The notes under the pieces: generated by a model
What the model saw: only the letters and a program-made list of their open reading frames with translations
Databases searched by the model: none
Told to the model about the DNA's origin: nothing
Source: Ruaniaceae bacterium KH17
GTDB taxonomy: Bacteria; Actinomycetota; Actinomycetes; Actinomycetales; Actinomycetaceae
DNA: 64,000 nucleotides
Direction of reading: 5' to 3'
NCBI GenBank assembly: GCA_900199505.1
Contig: FZQV01000011.1
Span: 1-64,000, forward strand
Shown: piece after piece, positions 63,389 through 64,000 of the stretch
Layout of the letters: every line of letters begins with the position of its first letter
How positions within the stretch are numbered: the first letter of the stretch is position 1
Made by a program: the position numbers and the translations under genes

Positions 63389-63436
63389 TTGACGAGCCCG
63401 CCCCACCTCCCTACTATTTAGTTGAAAGCTCAACTA
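63389..63436 (+). promoter_or_regulatory. Promoter and operator of the YceI gene
   Basis: TTGACG (63389-63394), 17 bases, then TACTAT (63412-63417) form a near-consensus sigma-70 promoter. TAGTTGA-AAGC-TCAACTA (63419-63436) is a perfect 7-base inverted repeat right over the transcript start, so a repressor (MarR-type by its arms) probably blocks transcription. Confidence 0.78.
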
Positions 63437-63456
63437 CCCAACATCTGGAGAACCAC

Positions 63457-64000
63457 ATGCCCACCCTGAACGAACTCAACGGCACCTACGTCCTCGACCC
63501 TTCGCACACTGAGATCGGCTTCGTTACCCGTCACGCCATGGTGACCAAGGTGCGCGGCTCCTTCACCGACTTCTCCGGCACCGCCACCACCGGCACCAAC
63601 CTAGAGGGCGCCAAGATTGAGGTTGCCATCAACGTGGACTCGATCGACACCCGCAGCGCGGACCGCGACGCCCACCTTCGCAGCGCCGACTTCTTCGACA
63701 TCGAGAACTTCCCGCAGATCACCTTCACCTCCACGTCCATCGAGGCCAGCGACATCGCCGGCGACGACGAGGTGCTCCGCGTGACCGGTGACCTCACGAT
63801 CAAGGACGTCACCAAGCCAGTGACGATCGAGTTCGAGTACGCCGGCGAGGTCGTGGACGCCTTCGGCAACACACGCGTGGGCCTGGAGGGCTCCGTGCAG
63901 GTGCTCCGCTCCGAGTTCGGCCTCACCTGGAACGTGGCCCTCGAGGCCGGCGGCGTCCTGGTCTCCGACAAGGTGACCCTCCAGTTCGAGATCGCCGCAG
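63457..64000 (+). CDS. YceI-family protein (cut by window end)
   Basis: The first 181 residues of a YceI-like lipid-binding lipocalin-fold protein: LNGTYVLDPSHTEIGFVTRHAMVTKVRGSFTDFSG, SIDTRSADRDAHLRSADFFDIENFPQITFTST and VTGDLTIKDVTKPVTIEFEY are standard for the family. No signal peptide, so cytosolic, as in many actinobacteria. Members bind isoprenoids or other amphiphiles. GGAG precedes the ATG at 63457. The gene should end within a few codons of the edge. Strong, repressible promoter upstream. Confidence 0.92.
   Translation, partial: MPTLNELNGTYVLDPSHTEIGFVTRHAMVTKVRGSFTDFSGTATTGTNLEGAKIEVAINVDSIDTRSADRDAHLRSADFFDIENFPQITFTSTSIEASDIAGDDEVLRVTGDLTIKDVTKPVTIEFEYAGEVVDAFGNTRVGLEGSVQVLRSEFGLTWNVALEAGGVLVSDKVTLQFEIAA

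Overview
The window is a high-GC chromosomal segment of an actinobacterium. Supporting this are CarD, an HspR-controlled dnaK-grpE-dnaJ-hspR operon with HAIR inverted repeats, GTP-type PEP carboxykinase, an MsiK-type sugar ATPase, a DtxR/IdeR-like iron box, the carD-ispD-ispF-cysS-rlmB gene order and many genes that look leaderless. Gene content and the compact style suggest an Actinomycetaceae-like member (Actinomycetales), but species cannot be fixed from sequence alone. No prophage, insertion sequence, rRNA operon or CRISPR array was seen. One tRNA-Thr(UGU) is present.

Layout. 1-588 is a repeat block. 589-7014: quinone-type oxidoreductase with divergent HxlR regulator, CNNM/HlyC-type CBS protein, an AlkZ-like winged-helix protein coupled to a Pif1-like helicase with a BRCT end. 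7031-12373: tRNA-Thr, DsbA-like thioredoxin, membrane Ser/Thr kinase, MsiK, DUF4032. 12383-20364: an unknown His/Cys-rich protein, rlmB, cysS, an inserted MFS gene, ispF, ispD, carD, a lipoprotein. 20417-26979: pckG, purA, glpQ-like phosphodiesterase, class II aldolase, small membrane protein, SpoU methylase. 27373-32803: LemA, MMPL exporter with divergent MarR, SDR-pyrE. 33375-37835: xth, serine hydrolase, TetR plus DUF5692 membrane protein, DHFR-like reductase. 37969-42824: an iron-siderophore uptake operon (fepB-D-G-C plus siderophore-interacting reductase) behind an iron box. 43084-46604: clpB, inositol monophosphatase. 46718-48097: a polytopic membrane protein preceded by three overlapping ~40-residue single-pass membrane proteins. 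48456-56368: small membrane protein, a ~1120-residue protein that may be PPi-dependent PEP carboxykinase, amidase, small helical protein, S9 oligopeptidase. 56648-61609: membrane protein and hspR-dnaJ-grpE-dnaK. 61962-64000: CoA-type Nudix hydrolase, DUF4870 protein, YceI protein cut by the window end.

Themes. Heat shock: clpB and dnaK carry matching HAIR sites, so HspR encoded here probably controls both. Iron: one DtxR-type box heads five overlapping genes. C3/C4 metabolism: pckG and possibly a PPi-type PEPCK, aldolase and MsiK. The most unusual features are (i) the three-peptide membrane operon at 47716-48097, too small for normal gene calling; (ii) at least seven families of short palindromic intergenic repeats, one copy of which sits in frame inside the oligopeptidase gene, and one composite family whose two copies differ by an internal inversion; and (iii) a frequent TAGGCT-N6-start-codon arrangement that points to leaderless transcription.
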